Shown here: positions 5,681-6,881 of the stretch, one piece after another
Layout: each line of letters begins with the position of its first letter
Position numbering within the stretch: the first letter of the stretch is position 1
DNA from: Candidatus Hodarchaeota archaeon
GTDB taxonomy: Archaea > Asgardarchaeota > Heimdallarchaeia > Hodarchaeales > Hodarchaeaceae
Assembly: GCA_030589605.1 (NCBI GenBank)
Contig: JAUUVJ010000223.1
Coordinates: 1-6,881 of the forward strand
Reading direction: 5' to 3'
DNA: 6,881 nucleotides
Notes under the pieces: generated by a model
The model's database searches: none
What the model saw: only the letters and a program-made list of their open reading frames with translations
What the model was told of the DNA's origin: nothing
Made by a program: the position numbers and the translations under genes

Positions 5681-6826
5681 ATGGAAAAAGTAGGAATCAT
5701 TGGTATTGGGCATTCGAAGTTCGGCAGAAGAGACGATGTAACAGTTCAAGAACTTGCTTTCGAATCTTTTGTAGAAGCTACAACTGATGCTGGAATCACC
5801 CAACGAGATATTGGAGCTACTTTAATTGGTGCTTCTCCAGTTTATATGACTCAACGTAGCATTTCTGGCCCTATTACGGAATATCTTGGTTTAAATCCAC
5901 AACCAGTTTGGCTGATAGAAGCTGCTTGTTGTTCATCAGCTTCAGCTTTAAGAACAGCTTATGCTTTAATTAGTTCAAAAATGCATGATATTGTATTAGT
6001 TCTCGGTGTCCAGAAAATGCTTGAGAACGAAACATCTGAAATACTTAAAATTATGGGACGAACAGGAGATGTGCAATGGGAAGCACCTTATGGAACAACC
6101 TTTGCTAATTACTATGCCATGTATGCTCAAAGCCATATGACGAAATATGGTACAACTTCAGAACAACTAGCTAAGGTAGCAGTTAAAAATCATTATTATG
6201 GGTCGAAGAATAAAAAAGCAATGTTTCAGAAAGAAATTACGATTGACAGAGTTTTAGAATCTCAAATTATTGCTTCACCCTTGCATTTATTTGATTGTTG
6301 TGCTAATGCTGACGGTAGTGCTGCTCTCATTGTTGCAAGTGAAGAAAAAGCTAAACAATTATCAGATACTCCTGTATGGATATCTGGTCTCGGAGCTTCA
6401 TCAGCACCCTTTTCCCTCCTAACTCGTCCTGAATTAAGTACACTAACAAGTGCAGTTGAGGCCTCAAAAATCGCATATAATCAAGCCAAGATAGAACCCA
6501 AAGATATTGATGTCGCAGCAGTTCATGATTGCTTTACCATTGCAGAAATCATGGCTTATGAAGATTTAGGTTTCACAGAACGAGGAAAAGGAGGAGAATT
6601 TGTTGAAAAAGCTTATATTGGTGGCCAAACTCCCATTAATGTTGATGGGGGTCTTAAATCGAAAGGTCATCCTATAGGAGCAACTGGATGTTCTCAAGTT
6701 GTTGGAATTGTCAAGCAATTACGGGGAGAATCAGGTGATTACCAAGTCGATGGTGCTGAGACTGGTTTAACTCTTAATGTTGGAGGACATGGAGAATATT
6801 GTGTTGTTCATGTTTTAACGAGGTGA
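5681..6826 (+). CDS. Thiolase, archaeal/SCP2 type (acetyl-CoA acetyltransferase family)
   Basis: This cytoplasmic thiolase has 381 residues. It would cleave a 3-oxoacyl-CoA with CoA, releasing acetyl-CoA (the reverse condensation is also possible). I start it at ATG 5681 because MEKVGIIGIGHSKFG is the standard family start; an in-frame GTG at 5672 would add only three residues. Neither has a clear ribosome site, so translation may be coupled to the dehydrogenase ending 27 bases upstream. The nucleophile is Cys83 in EAACCSS, the CxS loop. HDCF (282-285) is the SCP2-type motif, supplying His282 and the second catalytic cysteine Cys284. GHPIGATG (329-336) supplies His330. The C-terminal loop is GGHGEYC (368-374), where I would expect a small-residue GGxGxT-like run. 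In archaea such thiolases commonly act with a DUF35 zinc-ribbon/OB-fold partner encoded next door; a gene begins 4 bases downstream. The gene order suggests the final chain-cleavage step of the same acyl-CoA route. Confidence 0.88.
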   Translation: MEKVGIIGIGHSKFGRRDDVTVQELAFESFVEATTDAGITQRDIGATLIGASPVYMTQRSISGPITEYLGLNPQPVWLIEAACCSSASALRTAYALISSKMHDIVLVLGVQKMLENETSEILKIMGRTGDVQWEAPYGTTFANYYAMYAQSHMTKYGTTSEQLAKVAVKNHYYGSKNKKAMFQKEITIDRVLESQIIASPLHLFDCCANADGSAALIVASEEKAKQLSDTPVWISGLGASSAPFSLLTRPELSTLTSAVEASKIAYNQAKIEPKDIDVAAVHDCFTIAEIMAYEDLGFTERGKGGEFVEKAYIGGQTPINVDGGLKSKGHPIGATGCSQVVGIVKQLRGESGDYQVDGAETGLTLNVGGHGEYCVVHVLTR

Positions 6827-6830
6827 ACAC

Positions 6831-6881
6831 ATGAAACAATTTGGCTATCGTGATTATATTTCACAATCAATGGTTGGAACA
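6831..6881 (+). CDS. Start of an unidentified gene (first 17 codons)
   Basis: An ATG lies 4 bases after the thiolase TGA, and the ribosome site AGGTGA (6821-6826) overlaps that stop codon, so the two genes are almost certainly co-transcribed and translationally coupled. The frame is open to the window end and gives MKQFGYRDYISQSMVGT. This is too short to identify. By context, a DUF35 zinc-ribbon/OB-fold thiolase partner is the leading guess, but no zinc-binding cysteines are visible yet and another CoA-metabolism gene is equally possible. Confidence 0.65.
   Translation, partial: MKQFGYRDYISQSMVGT

Noticed and set aside
1..6881. CRISPR arrays, tRNA or rRNA genes, insertion sequences, att sites
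   Set aside because: No repeat-spacer pattern, cloverleaf, transposase or terminal inverted repeats were seen on either strand by eye.

Overview
The window is AT-rich and reads as archaeal. The main reasons are a NosD-type beta-helix surface protein with a PGF-CTERM-like archaeal sorting tail, a thiolase of the archaeal/SCP2 type, poly-T transcript ends, and TTG start codons placed behind good Shine-Dalgarno sites. An Asgard archaeon (Lokiarchaeia- or Heimdallarchaeia-like) is my best guess, because that mix of secreted beta-helix proteins and acyl-CoA catabolism is common there. No phylogenetic marker is present, so the lineage is inference.

Layout: (1) 1-518, the C-terminal half of an aldo/keto reductase, cut by the window edge and followed by a poly-T terminator. 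(2) 616-2148, a secreted, cell-anchored protein with signal peptide, eight very regular ~24-residue beta-helix coils, an Ig/FN3-like module, a Ser/Thr-rich linker and a C-terminal membrane anchor. (3) 2197-3447 on the minus strand, an acyl-CoA dehydrogenase convergent with the surface protein. (4) 3448-3737, a 290-base divergent intergenic region. It holds candidate promoters and a 34-codon minus-strand coding remnant with no start codon. (5) 3738-6881 on the plus strand, a run of acyl-CoA genes: a crotonase most like cyclohexa-1,5-diene-1-carbonyl-CoA hydratase (Dch), a zinc alcohol dehydrogenase most like 6-hydroxycyclohex-1-ene-1-carbonyl-CoA dehydrogenase (Had), an SCP2-type thiolase, and the first 17 codons of a further gene 4 bases downstream.

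The acyl-CoA genes are the interesting part. At first sight they look like ordinary fatty-acid beta-oxidation. However, the crotonase and the dehydrogenase each carry motifs of the two consecutive enzymes that hydrate and oxidise the ring of cyclohexadienoyl-CoA after benzoyl-CoA reduction. The divergent acyl-CoA dehydrogenase could feed the same route (an alicyclic acyl-CoA) or act after ring opening, and the thiolase would cleave the resulting 3-oxoacyl-CoA. The ring-opening hydrolase (Oah) and benzoyl-CoA reductase are not in this window. A lower benzoyl-CoA or cyclohexanecarboxyl-CoA pathway in an archaeon is therefore a testable hypothesis, not a demonstrated function. The Dch and Had comparisons rest on remembered family sequences; no search was run.
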